In this document: positions 36,562 through 37,660 of the stretch, in pieces | Position numbering within the stretch: the first letter of the stretch is position 1 | Layout: the number at the start of each line of letters is the position of its first letter | Source: Pacificibacter marinus | GTDB lineage: Bacteria > Pseudomonadota > Alphaproteobacteria > Rhodobacterales > Rhodobacteraceae | Direction of reading: 5' to 3' | Length of the DNA: 37,660 nucleotides | Assembly: GCF_018860665.1 (NCBI RefSeq) | Contig: NZ_JAHKPK010000001.1 | Span: forward strand, 1 to 37,660 | Position numbers and translations under genes: made by a program | The notes under the pieces: model-generated | The model's database searches: none | What the model was told of the DNA's origin: nothing | What the model saw: the letters and a program-made list of their open reading frames with translations, nothing else

Positions 36562-37166
36562 TGCTCTTGCACCCAACCTTCGACCAGCTGGGTCTAGAGA
36601 TTTCCGGCTTTCGTCAGTTCGGTGGGCTGGTTTCACCTTCTGATTTTACGAGCATCATCGGTGACTTGTTTCCGATCGCGCTATGGGGCCGTTCTTCGTT
36701 GTAGTATCTACCACTGCCCGACCGGGTTATGCGGAGCATGATCCCGAGAGGGACCAAGTCTCCACCTTTTCTGCCGCATCCGCAAGGCTCAAGAACCAAT
36801 ACGCGTTCAAACATTCATGGCGGAACTTACCGTTGAATGCCTCGATGTAGGCGCTCGCCATTGTGCTCGAACCAATGGCGCACATTGCTCGCTCTGTCGG
36901 CTTTCCTGGCCTGCTAAAATCCAAAACCACGCCCCGATGATAAGCCCACAGATCCAGATCTCGCGAGTAACGGCATATCTACATACGTCGCCGGACTTAC
37001 GGCAAACCTCCGCAACCGTCGTGCCCTCATTGCCTTCCTTAACGATAAACGCCTTTTGGGCGTCCGTGAATTTGGATGCTTTCATCGCGCCCACTCCTTC
37101 GCTAGCCAGGAAAGTAGCAGTCGGAAACTCTAATTCAGAATGGTCTAGTTTTTAGGGGGTAGAGCA
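36562..37166 (-). mobile_element. Degenerate, internally deleted IS3-family element
   Basis: The ends form imperfect inverted repeats of roughly 45 bp. The left end reads TGCTCTTGCACCC and the reverse of the right end reads TGCTCTACCCCC. Both then share GACCA/AGACC-, CTCTA- and TTTCCG-like blocks inward. The terminal TG...CA fits IS3. At 605 bp it is about half the usual size. Target duplications are not visible at the two edges (ACC and TGA). Confidence 0.7.
36614..37085 (-). pseudogene. IS3-family transposase remnant (OrfA start joined to broken OrfB end)
   Basis: The ATG at 37085 opens an OrfA helix-turn-helix start (MKASKFTDAQKAFIVKEGN...VAEVCRKSG). After about 32 codons the sequence jumps to the OrfB integrase end, seen in a different frame as VVLDFSRPGKPTE, then AYIEAFNGKFRHECLNAYWF after a short insertion. 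A further frameshift leads to RYYNEERPHSAIGNKSP and a stop at 36614. The middle of the element, with most of the DDE catalytic core, is missing. Not functional. Confidence 0.85.
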
Positions 37167-37660
37167 TGATTATTCCGATGCGGCGATTTCTGGCGCATCC
37201 CTACAAAGGCCAGGCTACCAAAACCTCCTCGAAGCTGCCCGCAACGGCCTTTTCGACGTGGTTGTGGCAGAAAGCCTCGATCGTATCAGCCGTGACCAAG
37301 AACACATTTCCGGCTTCTTCAAGCAAATGCAATATCGAGGCATTCGTATCGTGACGGTATCGCAAGGCGATGTGAGCGAGATGCATATCGGCATTAATGG
37401 TGTATTGTCTGCGATGTTCTTAAAAGACCTCGCGGCCAAAACACACCGCGGTCTTGAGGGCCGCGTGCGCAAAGGTAAATCCGCAGGCGAGATCAGCTAT
37501 GGCTACCGCGTCAGACGCGCCTTTAACGAGGATGGCACCCCCGTCACGGGTGAACGTGACATTGATCCCGATCAGGCCGCTGTCGTTGAGCGTATTTTCA
37601 AAGAATATGATGCCGGCCATTCGGCGCGCACGATTGCGGCAGGCTTGAACGCTGATGGCA
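37167..37660 (+). pseudogene. Large serine recombinase, N-terminus missing, runs off the window
   Basis: An open frame begins at codon 37168 immediately after the IS end and continues to the window edge (164 codons). It reads DYSDAAISGASLQRPG..., then VVVAESLDRISRDQEHISGFF, LKDLAAKTHRGLEGRV and GERDIDPDQAAVVERIF. This is the second half of the resolvase catalytic domain followed by the start of the recombinase domain (PF07508). The first roughly 45-50 residues, which hold the catalytic serine (YARYSS-type motif), are absent and are not found on the other side of the IS, so it should be inactive. The C-terminal part is outside the window. Confidence 0.85.

Noticed and set aside
1-37660. CRISPR arrays, toxin-antitoxin pairs, anti-phage systems
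   Set aside because: No regularly spaced repeats, cas-like proteins, small overlapping toxin-antitoxin pairs or defence-gene motifs were found on either strand.

Overview
The window looks like a chromosome segment of a marine alphaproteobacterium of the order Rhodobacterales (Roseobacter-type). The reasons are the conserved gene strings (aroA-cmk-rpsA-ihfB-lapA-trpF-trpB and miaB...phoH-ybeY-corC-lnt-metK), the roseobacter-like protein sequences, and a SAM/SAH-type riboswitch in front of metK, a class described mainly from this order. The assignment rests on gene content and motif recognition; no database search was run.

Layout. 1-2340 is an accessory strip. It holds the tail of an IS3-family element and a two-gene unit on the minus strand (a PP-loop ATPase and a GT29 sialyltransferase-like protein), and it abuts the 3' end of a tRNA-Ser(GCU) gene. 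2534-5545 (minus) carries surface-polysaccharide genes: UDP-glucuronate 4-epimerase, UDP-glucose 6-dehydrogenase and a priming sugar-phosphate transferase. 6013-16590 mixes metabolic and core genes on both strands: coniferyl aldehyde dehydrogenase-like, YchF, TrpA, an HSL-type esterase, the carboxynorspermidine polyamine pair, an FMN lactate dehydrogenase with a striking inverted repeat in its leader, an MFS transporter, and L25. Pth and a DUF2237 protein follow at 16719-17809.

17887-35419 is one long run of minus-strand housekeeping genes. Read in the direction of transcription they are miaB, a two-gene envelope unit (OmpA-domain protein plus lipoprotein sharing a 33-residue module), phoH, ybeY, corC/hlyC, lnt, metK, queF, trmB, aroA, cmk, nitroreductase, rpsA, ihfB, lapA, trpF and trpB. 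A promoter-plus-terminator arrangement in the rpsA leader suggests an attenuator or a small RNA.

35658-37660 is accessory again: a divergent glycosyltransferase-like gene, a degenerate 605-bp IS3-family element whose two imperfect ends can be recognised, and a large serine recombinase that lacks its N-terminus, with its remaining reading frame starting exactly at the IS end. The window is therefore bounded at both ends by IS debris.

No CRISPR array, toxin-antitoxin module or recognisable anti-phage system was seen. The least explained items are the PP-loop/GT29 pair, the shared-module envelope pair and the rpsA leader RNA.
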